Source: a virus
Reading direction: 5' to 3' (one strand)
Virus record (IMG/VR): IMGVR_UViG_3300042894_004589
Location: 1-22,201 of that record
DNA: 22,201 nucleotides
Positions 7,709 to 14,507 of the stretch are shown here, piece after piece. The notes beneath the pieces were generated by a model. It did not search any database. It worked only from the letters and a program-made list of their open reading frames with translations, and was not told the DNA's origin. Numbering within the stretch: the stretch's first letter is position 1; each line of letters begins with the position of its first letter. Both the position numbers and the translations under genes were made by a program.

Positions 7709-8383
7709 TTAGAACCGGCCCTTGGTGGCGCGGGTCTCGATGACGGTCGCAGGGGTCTCGCCGAACGTGATCCACGAGGCCGCGAAGGCCGGGTGGCACT
7801 TTTCCTTGTCGGAGAGCTCGGTGATCAGCTTCCACTGCTGGTCTTCGGTGAGGGTCGCGAACTTCTCGGGGCGGCCCATGACCTCCGAGAGGGAGACCTC
7901 CGCCGAGTTGCGGCCCATCGGGGCGATCGTGCGAGCAAGAGGGGCCGAGGGGCGAGCGGCGGGCGTCGAGAGGTCCTTCAAGAGGGCCTCGAACTTGCCA
8001 CCGCCAACGATGAAGGCGTCGGCGAGCATGGACTCGGTCTGGGCGGAGACCTTGCGGTTGCCGAGGGCGACCTTGACGTTCGCCAGGGCGACCGCGCGAC
8101 GGGCGGCCGAGAGGTCCGACTTGAGACGCTTCACCTCGGAGAGCATAGCGTCCTCCTCGACCTTCTTCTCCTCGATCTCCTGGGCGGCCTTCTGGAGTTC
8201 CAGAGCCGCGCCCTCGAGGGCCTCGGGGTCGGCCTCGGGGGCCTCGTCCGCGAGCTCGGGGTTCGCGGCGTGGGCGGCGTTGTGGAGCTCGGGGAACAGC
8301 TTGGAGATCAGAGCGGCGATCGCCGCCTCGTCCATCCCGTTCTCGGCGCAGTAGGCGGCGCATTCTTCCATAGACATTTTCAT
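7709..8383 (-). CDS. Putative internal-start scaffold protein (Mu Z-like)
   Basis: An in-frame ATG at 8383, inside the protease gene, is preceded by GAAGGTGACCCG, a good ribosome site. The same AAGGTGACCC run precedes the ATG of the major tail protein (4298). Translation from here gives 224 aa beginning MKMSMEECAAYCAENG and covering just the helical, acidic scaffold part. Mu makes its scaffold Z from an internal start of gene I in the same way. No direct evidence of expression is available, and the SD-like bases could instead be coincidental codons. Confidence 0.45.
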   Translation of the reverse strand: MKMSMEECAAYCAENGMDEAAIAALISKLFPELHNAAHAANPELADEAPEADPEALEGAALELQKAAQEIEEKKVEEDAMLSEVKRLKSDLSAARRAVALANVKVALGNRKVSAQTESMLADAFIVGGGKFEALLKDLSTPAARPSAPLARTIAPMGRNSAEVSLSEVMGRPEKFATLTEDQQWKLITELSDKEKCHPAFAASWITFGETPATVIETRATKGRF

Positions 8384-8959
8384 CGGGTCACCTTCGGAGA
8401 GAGAGACCCCGCGCATCTCCGCGACGGGGACCTGTTGGGCTTTGATCTGGGGTACAGTGACGAAACTCACTTCGCCGATCGCGAACGGGTAGGCGGGGGC
8501 CTCGTCGAGCTCCGTCCCCGCCCAGGCGCGAATGTTCGGCGAGACGTAGGGGATCTCGCCGTCGTCGAACGCCGCCGCCCACTTGGGGGACGTGAGGTCG
8601 AGACCGCCGTAGAGCATCTCCGAGGAGGGTTGGGCGATGCCATGGGCCGCCGCCTCCGACTGCGACAGGGTGACGACTCGGCGGAGGTACCCCGCGGCCG
8701 TCCCGTTCTTGTCGTGTTCGATCGCAACCGGGGGCGCGAACGAAAGCAACCAACGTTGAACCGACTCGACCGCGTCCTCCCAACGGAACCGCAGCTCGTC
8801 GGGGTTCGTCTCCTCGGCGTCGAAGTCCCACTTCATCCCGTGGGCGTTGATGACACCGCGAGGAATGAGGGAGACCCACCGGAGGCCGGAGTCGTCGCCG
8901 AGGTCGACGGCCACTGTTCGCATTTTGGGGCGGGAGTAACGCATGGGCCGAGATTGCAC
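7709..8959 (-). CDS. Mu I-like prohead protease with scaffold C-terminus
   Basis: A protein of 416 aa from GTG 8959, or 411 aa from ATG 8944. The GTG has AAGGGGG 8 bases upstream; the ATG has AAGGTG at a longer spacing. The N-terminal half matches the Mu I-like (phage I-like) family: IEHDKNGTAAGYLRRV around residues 79-94, then GLDLTSPKWAAAFDDGEIPY and VSPNIRAWAG. In that family the N-terminal part is the prohead protease and the C-terminal part is scaffold. Here the C-terminal part is acidic and helical, likely coiled coil (LQKAAQEIEEKKVEEDAMLSE; VKRLKSDLSAARRAVALANV). The gene order portal/F, I, decoration, capsid is also as in Mu-like heads. An internal start at 8383 would release the scaffold alone. 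Confidence 0.8.
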   Translation of the reverse strand: MQSRPMRYSRPKMRTVAVDLGDDSGLRWVSLIPRGVINAHGMKWDFDAEETNPDELRFRWEDAVESVQRWLLSFAPPVAIEHDKNGTAAGYLRRVVTLSQSEAAAHGIAQPSSEMLYGGLDLTSPKWAAAFDDGEIPYVSPNIRAWAGTELDEAPAYPFAIGEVSFVTVPQIKAQQVPVAEMRGVSLSEGDPMKMSMEECAAYCAENGMDEAAIAALISKLFPELHNAAHAANPELADEAPEADPEALEGAALELQKAAQEIEEKKVEEDAMLSEVKRLKSDLSAARRAVALANVKVALGNRKVSAQTESMLADAFIVGGGKFEALLKDLSTPAARPSAPLARTIAPMGRNSAEVSLSEVMGRPEKFATLTEDQQWKLITELSDKEKCHPAFAASWITFGETPATVIETRATKGRF

Positions 8960-9054
8960 CTTGCTAGCCCCCTTGCCTAGCCCCTTGTGGCCGCTAGGGG
9001 TGCCGCTAGCGTTCGTTTCCGCGCACTACCCGCACCCCAATCGACAGGCCGCCC
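8960..9054. promoter_or_regulatory. Divergent intergenic region with four CTAG sites
   Basis: This 95-bp gap separates the leftward protease gene from the rightward small gene at 9055. CTAG, a rare word in most GC-rich DNA, occurs four times (8964, 8977, 8994, 9006), the first two inside a direct repeat of CTAGCCCC followed by TTG or CTTG. No clear -35/-10 pair was found. The arrangement suggests a regulator binding site, which is inference. Confidence 0.35.
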
Positions 9055-9324
9055 ATGCTAACCCGACGCCAACGAATCCTTCTCGATCTTTTGACCCAGT
9101 GTCACCGCTTGCACTTCCACCCAAGTCCGCCGCACCTTGGGGGCCTCCTCGTTCGGGCGACCGAGTGGCCCATGGGGACCTCCCCCGCCGCCGTTCGCGC
9201 CGAGCTCGTCCGACTCCTCGAGGCGGGGGCTATCCTCCACGTCGAGAAGGGGGCGGGCGCGGCCCCGGCGAAGTACGCCCTCGCCGACTGCGACTGCGAC
9301 CGTTGCAAGTCTCACCGCTTGTAG
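9055..9324 (+). CDS. Small winged-helix-like protein inside the virion operon
   Basis: An 89-aa protein on the strand opposite to its neighbours. It fills almost exactly the 350-bp gap between the portal gene (whose 3' end it overlaps by 13 bp, convergently) and the protease gene. The segment MLTRRQRILLDLL, then TSPAAVRAELVRLLEAGAIL, then HVEKGAGAAPAKYALAD looks like a winged helix: helix, recognition helix, beta wing. Its C-terminus is a short Cys cluster (DCDCDRCKSH). GC-rich third positions in the second half support real coding. No strong ribosome site is visible (ACAGG at 8 bases). A DNA-binding regulator is the best guess; I do not recognise the family. Confidence 0.55.
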   Translation: MLTRRQRILLDLLTQCHRLHFHPSPPHLGGLLVRATEWPMGTSPAAVRAELVRLLEAGAILHVEKGAGAAPAKYALADCDCDRCKSHRL

Positions 9325-12131
9325 ACTCCAATGTAACCGCACCGGCAGTCCGAGCGGCCCTCGCAGTTCGGGTCGGGTAGGGGCGGGAGCTTCAACTGGT
9401 CGCCGACCACGAACGAGGCCACGTCGTAGCGGTTCCCGTCCGCCTCCGCGCACACCTCGCACCGGTTGGCGTCGGGGATGGAGGTTCGGATGACCTCGTT
9501 CGGGACTGGGAGGTTCGCCCCCGGAGCCGCCGCGTAGGATGACATACGAGAGGCCGAGGCCACCATGTTCCGCGAGCCCGCCGCCTCCTTGACGAGACCG
9601 GCGATCGTGATCCGAGTCGCGAAGTTGTCGAGGTCGCCGCCCGCTAGGATCGCCGCCTCGACTTCACCCTGGACACGGTCCGCGATGACCTCCCCCGCCT
9701 TCTGCGTCGCCGCCGCCGCCGTGGCGAACTGGGCATTGGCCGCAGTCGTCGCCGCCGCCGCGAGTTGCGCGGACTCCGCCGAGGTAGTCGCACCCGCCGC
9801 CGCACCCGAACGGACCGACCGCTTGATCTCGTCCGTCACCTCGGCCTCGGTCGCCGCCCGAAGGCCACCCGCCGCCGCCGTCAACGCCGCCTGGTACTCG
9901 GCCACGAACGTCGCCCAGATCCGATCCCGTTCCCCCGCTTGCCAACCGTCCGCGAGACCACCGATCACCGCGAGGCGATGACGACCTGCGATTTCGTCGA
10001 TCTTCACCGCGAGCTGGGCGTCGAGGTCGTTCCGAGTCTCCGCAAGGGTGACCCAACCGACCACCGTCTCCTCGGGTCGGAGTTCTCGGTAGGTTGTGAA
10101 CTCGCGGCCGTCGCCGCCGACTACGAGGACCCCTTCCCCTTCTCCGTCGCCGAGGTCACCGCCGAGCTCGCCCAACGTCGAGGCCGTCCGGTGGGCGCGG
10201 GTAGCGTACCCCACGAGGAGCGACCGAACCCAACCCCGAGCCGCGTCGCCGCCCCGCAGGGCGTAGGCGTGGAAGGAGGGGCCGCCGTCCGCGAAGGACT
10301 TGGACGACGAGTGCCGCGGGTAGACCTTGGAGAAGTAGTCCGCGAGGCCGAGGACACGCGACCAGGCTAACCGCTTGCCCGCCGCGAGGTCGCGGGCGAT
10401 CATGAGGGCCTCGGAGTCGGTCGTCCGCGCCTTGCCCGCGATGCGGTGAGCGAGGATCGCCGCCGCCGCCGCCGCCATGACCTTGTCGGGAACGACCACC
10501 TCGGGGTGTTCGCCCAGTGCCGCCGCGATGCTCGAGGCCTCCGACGCCGAGAGGGATGGAGACACCGGCGCGAAGGCCGACGCCTCGCCGATCGCCGCCG
10601 GGACTTCGACGTTGCCCTCGAGGACGACCTGCGGGACGGCGTCTGCGGGGACGCCCTCGGCCGTTGCCACTGGGACCGCCGCCACTGCCTCCGCCGCGAC
10701 GGGGGCCGCGAGAGACAGGCGCGTCTGGGCGTCAACGAGCTGTCGCGCCACTGGTTCGGCAAGGCCCGAGATCGTTAGAAGGATGACCGCCGCCTCGGGG
10801 GCGAGAGGCGTCGCCGAGTTCGGGGAGAGCATACCGAGGACCGTCGTCGCAGTCGTCGCCGTCGCAGCTCCAACCGGTTCGGGGAGGTCGGCCACTACCT
10901 CGACGGGGAGCTCGGGGGCTCCGATGACACGCCGCGCCCACTTCTCGTCGTCGGGGCCGCGAGTGAGGAGACCCGCTTGGATCCCGTTGACGTAGGCGGA
11001 CCAACCGTCGAACCCAGTCGTGAGCTCGGCCGACTGGACTTGGAGCTTCGGGAGGCGACCCTCGTAGCCTACCTGGTTCGCCAACCAACGGAACATCCCG
11101 CGAGACTGCCGATCGAAGATACCGTTGATCCACGCCTTGGCCTTGCGACCTTGCGCCCCGTCCAACGTCTCGGCCATGGCCCGCGACCCGAACTGCGTTA
11201 TCCCCGCGAGAGGGGCGTTCAACTTCTTCTCGATCTGTCGGTCCCAGTATTCGAGCTGCCCGACCACGTCGGGAGGTGACCCGCTCGGGTACTTCATCTC
11301 GACCGAGACCGACTGCGGGCGGAGGATGTATTTTCGTTGCCCGTCCTGGAACTGTTGGCCGAACTCGTTGAACGCCGCCACGTCCGCCTCGCCGACCGAG
11401 GGCTCGTAGGCGATGTCAAGGAAACCCCACGCGAGTTGGTTGTAGACGCCCGCGTTGATCGCGATCTGTTTCCAGAGCTCGAAGGGTTGGACGCAGTCGC
11501 GGAGGATCGACCGGCCCTCGAACTCACCCGCGCCCGCGAACCCGTGGACGGTGTGGACCAACTGGTCGGCGTCGAGGTCATCGTAGCCGTTCGGGGTCGA
11601 GAACCGAGCCCCGCCGAACAGGTAGCCGTTCGGTTTCCACAACATGATTGCGTTGTGGGCGACTGGGTACCACTCGACCGAACCGCCGGTGAGCATACGC
11701 GGAAACATGAGGCCGAACCCCATGAAGGCGTCGAGGAGTGGGTACGCCCAGAGGGCCGTCTCGCCCTCGACCATGCCGTCGTAGACGACCGCGTCGTCTA
11801 TGCACGCCGTTTGACAGAGGTCCATAAAGGCCTTCTCCTCGACCCCCGGCTCGTGCCGATGCGGCCAAACGATCTCCTTGGGGAGGGCCGCGCCTTCGGT
11901 GATCGCCCAGTACACCGCCGAGGCGATGCCCACGTGGGTCTGCATCATTTCTTGAAACTTGCCCTGCAAGCCCGCGATGCCCCGCCGCTCGGACGGGATG
12001 AACGAGAGGTTGGCGTCCGCGTCTGGGAGGCCTCCCCGATAGTTCCGCGCTCCGATAAGGTTGGTGCGCTCGGTCACCTGGGCGGTCGGGATTACCCGGC
12101 CCTGGGAGTCTAGGATCGGTCCTCTCACCAT
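9312..12131 (-). CDS. Portal protein fused to Mu F-like head morphogenesis domain
   Basis: A 939-aa protein. Residues 1-420 resemble a Mu gp29/DUF935-type portal: the GEFEGRSILRDCVQPFELWK block near 202-221 and the YWDRQIEKKLNAPLAGITQF block near 295-314, followed by GSRAMAETLDGAQ. Residues 420-620 are a low-complexity Ala/Val/Pro linker. Near 690 an LRGGDAARGW segment occurs. The last 200 residues form a helical, Ala-rich Mu F/SPP1 gp7-like minor head domain ending in the family's Cys block (RCEVCAEADGNRYD, then CEGRSDCRC). The start is ATG 12131 (MVRGPILDSQ), overlapping the terminase stop by 7 bp, with AAAGGG upstream. Mu encodes the portal and F separately, so this is a fusion. The portal would form the DNA gate of the head. 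Confidence 0.8.
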   Translation of the reverse strand: MVRGPILDSQGRVIPTAQVTERTNLIGARNYRGGLPDADANLSFIPSERRGIAGLQGKFQEMMQTHVGIASAVYWAITEGAALPKEIVWPHRHEPGVEEKAFMDLCQTACIDDAVVYDGMVEGETALWAYPLLDAFMGFGLMFPRMLTGGSVEWYPVAHNAIMLWKPNGYLFGGARFSTPNGYDDLDADQLVHTVHGFAGAGEFEGRSILRDCVQPFELWKQIAINAGVYNQLAWGFLDIAYEPSVGEADVAAFNEFGQQFQDGQRKYILRPQSVSVEMKYPSGSPPDVVGQLEYWDRQIEKKLNAPLAGITQFGSRAMAETLDGAQGRKAKAWINGIFDRQSRGMFRWLANQVGYEGRLPKLQVQSAELTTGFDGWSAYVNGIQAGLLTRGPDDEKWARRVIGAPELPVEVVADLPEPVGAATATTATTVLGMLSPNSATPLAPEAAVILLTISGLAEPVARQLVDAQTRLSLAAPVAAEAVAAVPVATAEGVPADAVPQVVLEGNVEVPAAIGEASAFAPVSPSLSASEASSIAAALGEHPEVVVPDKVMAAAAAAILAHRIAGKARTTDSEALMIARDLAAGKRLAWSRVLGLADYFSKVYPRHSSSKSFADGGPSFHAYALRGGDAARGWVRSLLVGYATRAHRTASTLGELGGDLGDGEGEGVLVVGGDGREFTTYRELRPEETVVGWVTLAETRNDLDAQLAVKIDEIAGRHRLAVIGGLADGWQAGERDRIWATFVAEYQAALTAAAGGLRAATEAEVTDEIKRSVRSGAAAGATTSAESAQLAAAATTAANAQFATAAAATQKAGEVIADRVQGEVEAAILAGGDLDNFATRITIAGLVKEAAGSRNMVASASRMSSYAAAPGANLPVPNEVIRTSIPDANRCEVCAEADGNRYDVASFVVGDQLKLPPLPDPNCEGRSDCRCGYIGVYKR

Positions 12132-13384
12132 GTTGTCGCACCCTTTGTCACAGTCGCAGTCCCAAGGACGGCGACGCGGCCCGCAGGTCGGACCCCTAGT
12201 TTCTCCGCCCCATACCACGCGAGGGCGTGGGCGCAAACAGTATCATCATGCGACCCCGACGGAGCCCCGTAGACGACTCGCCCCGCCTTGACGTCGTACT
12301 CGAACGCCTCGAGCTCGGACCGGTGGACGCCGTCGAGGACCGTAGTCCGCCCTTGTTGAAGGGCGAGGGCGAGCCCCTCCATGAGGCCCTGTTTCGAGGC
12401 CGAGGAGAAGATGAAGGGCTCGCACCACACCCGAGCCGCGGCGATCTGTTCGCCGACCGCGTCGCCCACCCCTGTCGCGTCGTAGAAGACGCACGACTTC
12501 GACCCCTTGCCTACCAGGCGGACGACCTCCTCGACGAGAGCCCCATACGAGAGACCATGCCACCGGTGGAAACGAGCGACCCGCCGGTGACCGTCGAGGC
12601 CAACGAGGACCGCCCAGTCCCGCTTCCGAGCGATGTCGAGACCCCAGACCCGGACCGAGTCGCCCGAGGCCTTCCCGTTGCAAAGCTCCGCGCAGTTCCG
12701 AATCGCGTCGATCCCAAACGGGTTTTGGCCGTCGTCTGCGGGCTCGCAGTAGTAGAGCTCGCGGAAGACCGCCTCGGGGAGGGTCCGTTGCGCCATGGCG
12801 AGGTCGGAGCGGGAGAAGATGCCCGCGGCGACCGCGTCGTCGGCCGTGATCCGATGGTACCCGAACCCCTCCTCGCCCGCCTCTCCCTTGCGCGAGAACT
12901 GGTAGTGGCGGTTGGCCCGACCTCGGACGTTGCCGATGCACCGGATCCGACCTCGAGTTCGGGTCGTCGTCGAGAAACAGGCGTCGACGGCGGCGTCCTT
13001 CATTCGGGAGCATTCATCCAGGACGAGGGAGTGGACGGCGGACCCGTAGAGTGAGTCGGCGTTGTCGGCCGAGCGGAAGCTCCAACGGCGGTTCCCCGGT
13101 CCGGTGATCGCCTTCTCGGCCTTCGCCTGGGCGAACCCCGGTTGACCCCGCAGGAGAGACCACGCGAGGCGGTAGGCCATCATGGACTGTTCGTAGACGG
13201 GCGCAACCCACCAATGCTCGGTCTCCTCGCCGGAGGTCATCATCTGTCCGATCTGCCATACGATGCAACCAAGGGTCTTCCCGGCCTTGGTCGTCGACTC
13301 GATGCACACAATCCGCCGAGGGTCCGTTATCGCGTCGTGTTGGCGGCCGTAGAGGGCGGGGAGCTCGAGGGGGACGGTTGCCAC
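12125..13384 (-). CDS. terL: Terminase large subunit
   Basis: A 419-aa packaging motor ATPase and nuclease. Walker A is STTKAGKT (residues 30-37), and Walker B is VLDE (121-124) with the catalytic Glu. The RNase H-like nuclease domain shows its acidic residues: D250 in WGLDIARKRDW, D302 in YDATGVGD, and D380/D381 in SGSHDDTVCAHALAW. All core motifs are present, so it should be active. The start is GTG at 13384, directly after the small terminase stop (TAG), with GAGGGG upstream. It couples ATP hydrolysis to DNA translocation through the portal, which is encoded next. Confidence 0.92.
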   Translation of the reverse strand: MATVPLELPALYGRQHDAITDPRRIVCIESTTKAGKTLGCIVWQIGQMMTSGEETEHWWVAPVYEQSMMAYRLAWSLLRGQPGFAQAKAEKAITGPGNRRWSFRSADNADSLYGSAVHSLVLDECSRMKDAAVDACFSTTTRTRGRIRCIGNVRGRANRHYQFSRKGEAGEEGFGYHRITADDAVAAGIFSRSDLAMAQRTLPEAVFRELYYCEPADDGQNPFGIDAIRNCAELCNGKASGDSVRVWGLDIARKRDWAVLVGLDGHRRVARFHRWHGLSYGALVEEVVRLVGKGSKSCVFYDATGVGDAVGEQIAAARVWCEPFIFSSASKQGLMEGLALALQQGRTTVLDGVHRSELEAFEYDVKAGRVVYGAPSGSHDDTVCAHALAWYGAEKLGVRPAGRVAVLGTATVTKGATTW

Positions 13385-13852
13385 CTACCCCTCGTCATCG
13401 GCGGCGTCTGCGATGCGTTCAACGCGAGGGATGGAGACCACATACTTGATCGGCTCGCCCCCCGAGGTCACGTCCACCTTGGACTCCGGCCGCATCTTGT
13501 AGATCGACTCGAGCAACCACTGGGTCGCCTTCCACTCGCCGCGAGTTTGGACCTCCGCTCCGTTCTCCAGGCGCACCCCTCGGGCGTGTCCCTTCATCTG
13601 GTCGAGGAGCTCGGCCTGTCCCTTCGCATGGGCCTCCTCGAGGCGGGCGACGAGCTCGCGGTGAAGTGACCCCTCGGGCGTGTTGGGAGCGGCGGCCTTC
13701 CAGTTGTGGAGAGTCGCCCTAGAGATACCCCCGAGGAGACAGGCCCGCTCGTAGGGGAGGCCCAGTGCGACGCCCTCGCAGATCCGGTCGAGGACCTCGG
13801 GCGAGAGCTTCGACGTGTTTGGCGGGGTCGGTTTGGTCGGTTTCTTTGCCAT
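13385..13852 (-). CDS. terS: Terminase small subunit
   Basis: A 155-aa protein that opens the leftward operon immediately ahead of the large terminase, the usual order. Residues 17-50 form a helix-turn-helix of the small terminase type (CEGVALGLPYERACLLGGIS, then RATLHNWK), which recognises packaging sites on the phage DNA. A helical oligomerisation region follows (SLHRELVARLEEAHAKGQAE). The start ATG at 13852 has GAGGT 5 bases upstream. The N-terminus is basic (AKKPTKPTPP). It should recruit the terminase to the phage genome. Confidence 0.85.
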   Translation of the reverse strand: MAKKPTKPTPPNTSKLSPEVLDRICEGVALGLPYERACLLGGISRATLHNWKAAAPNTPEGSLHRELVARLEEAHAKGQAELLDQMKGHARGVRLENGAEVQTRGEWKATQWLLESIYKMRPESKVDVTSGGEPIKYVVSIPRVERIADAADDEG

Positions 13853-13898
13853 GGGGACCTCGCGCAGGCGCGACTGTCGAAGCGGGACTCGGCCCCCA

Positions 13899-13927
13899 AC
13901 CTAACCCCACGAGAGGGGGAGCGTCAA
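13899..13927 (-). promoter_or_regulatory. Candidate promoter for the virion operon
   Basis: On the minus strand TTGACG (13927-13922) is followed after 17 bases by TTAGGT (13904-13899), or TAGGTT with an 18-base spacer. The -35 is good but the -10 weak. A GGGAAC box (13929-13934) sits just upstream and could be a control site. The transcript would start close to the small terminase start at 13852. Confidence 0.3.
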
Positions 13928-13928
13928 G

Positions 13929-13962
13929 GGGAACGCCCAGACCACGCGGGAACAATGGGAAC
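13929..13962 (+). repeat. GGGAAC box cluster with 17-bp exact repeat
   Basis: Three GGGAAC boxes at 13929, 13948 and 13957. The latter pair forms the 17-mer GCGGGAACAATGGGAAC (13946-13962), which recurs exactly at 14207-14223. The box spacing in the pair is 9 bp. Confidence 0.75.
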
Positions 13963-13993
13963 GGCGGACTCGAAACGGGCGATCTTGGACAGA

Positions 13994-14022
13994 TTGCGCC
14001 ACTTCTAGGCCGTTTGGCGCAA
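13994..14022. repeat. Inverted repeat TTGCGCCA / TGGCGCAA
   Basis: A perfect 8-bp dyad, TTGCGCCA at 13994-14001 and TGGCGCAA at 14015-14022, separated by 13 bp. The 21-bp centre-to-centre distance (two helical turns) suits a dimeric DNA-binding protein. It lies within the control region and is distinct from the GGGAAC boxes. Confidence 0.6.
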
Positions 14023-14034
14023 ACTACCCAAAGT

Positions 14035-14063
14035 GTTCCCAACTTCTCCCACCCCATGGGAAC
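14035..14063. repeat. Facing GTTCCC and GGGAAC boxes
   Basis: GTTCCC (14035) and GGGAAC (14058) form an inverted pair with 17 bp between them. They lie just left of an AT-rich patch (14061-14100). Confidence 0.55.
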
Positions 14064-14096
14064 AAAAACCGCCTTCCAACCTCTTGAAATCATTAT

Positions 14097-14120
14097 GTTC
14101 CACAAGTTCCCAGTGTTCCC
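14097..14120 (-). repeat. Three tandem GTTCCC boxes in 9-bp phase
   Basis: GTTCCA at 14097 (one mismatch), GTTCCC at 14106 and GTTCCC at 14115 form three units every 9 bp. This is the same spacing as in the GGGAACAATGGGAAC pairs. A CATAAT hexamer on the minus strand (14097-14092), a good -10 match, abuts the first unit. Confidence 0.65.
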
Positions 14121-14152
14121 ATCTCTCCCTAATGTGCGCGGGCCCGCAACGC

Positions 14153-14176
14153 ACGCGCTCGCGTACGCGCTCGCGC
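14153..14176. repeat. 12-bp tandem repeat ACGCGCTCGCG(T/C)
   Basis: Two adjacent copies of ACGCGCTCGCG followed by T or C (14153-14164, 14165-14176), 11 of 12 bases identical. It is very GC-rich and lies in the middle of the control region. No function is recognised. Confidence 0.6.
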
Positions 14177-14206
14177 ATAGGCCGACGCCGTAGGGGGTGT
14201 CCTAGG

Positions 14207-14223
14207 GCGGGAACAATGGGAAC
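14207..14223 (+). repeat. Second copy of the 17-bp GGGAAC pair
   Basis: An exact copy of GCGGGAACAATGGGAAC, also found at 13946-13962, 261 bp away. Confidence 0.75.
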
Positions 14224-14270
14224 ACGCTCCAAAACGAGGCGCGGAGGCGCGTAGGTACTGGCCGCGAGGC

Positions 14271-14309
14271 GTTCCCGCCCAATGGGAACACGCGGGAACA
14301 GGCGGGAAC
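14271..14309. repeat. GTTCCC plus three GGGAAC boxes
   Basis: GTTCCC (14271) faces GGGAAC (14284) across 7 bp, forming a palindromic site. Two more GGGAAC boxes follow at 14294 and 14304, in 10-bp phase (one helical turn). This cluster is nearest the replication operon, about 90 bp upstream of its candidate promoter. Confidence 0.7.
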
Positions 14310-14398
14310 AGCTCCGAGGGGTCCGAACTGGTCGCAGTTCTCCTCTCCCAACCCGAGCCGCGCAACGGAGAGGTCGAGAGAGGAGGATCGCCGGAAGG

Positions 14399-14428
14399 TT
14401 GACAAGCCCCCTTCGGATCGGCGATAGA
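14399..14428 (+). promoter_or_regulatory. Candidate promoter for the replication operon
   Basis: A perfect -35 hexamer TTGACA (14399-14404) is followed, after 18 bases, by GATAGA (14423-14428), a partial -10. Transcription would begin about 70 bases before the primase start (14508). It lies downstream of the GGGAAC array. Confidence 0.4.
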
Positions 14429-14507
14429 GGTCGGGCGGCGAGCAAGGCCGCGACAACCAGGTGGAAGGGATGCTACTGCAACCTCCCGCGAATGGCAAGG
14501 AGAGAGC

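Larger units (their letters stand above)
13853..14507. promoter_or_regulatory. Central divergent region with GGGAAC/GTTCCC array
   Basis: This gene-free region separates the two divergent operons. It holds 13 exact copies of GGGAAC or GTTCCC (starts 13929, 13948, 13957, 14035, 14058, 14106, 14115, 14209, 14218, 14271, 14284, 14294, 14304), against fewer than one expected by chance. It also contains an inverted repeat (13994-14022), a GC-rich tandem repeat (14153-14176), an AT-rich patch (14061-14100) and candidate promoters on both strands. It is probably the control region for both operons, and could be the replication origin. Confidence 0.8.

Noticed and set aside
9058-9462. Minus-strand frame antisense to the 89-aa gene
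   Set aside because: Arg/Gly-rich, no plausible domain, and it overlaps the portal C-terminus in another frame.
12132-12236. Extended portal N-terminus including DCDCDKGCD
   Set aside because: The extra 35 residues overlap the terminase 3' end, and a good ribosome site supports ATG 12131. The Cys cluster is probably coincidental.
14271-14309. Short repeats that might be a CRISPR array
   Set aside because: The units are only 6 bp at 9-10 bp phase on both strands, without spacers of the usual length. They look like protein-binding sites.
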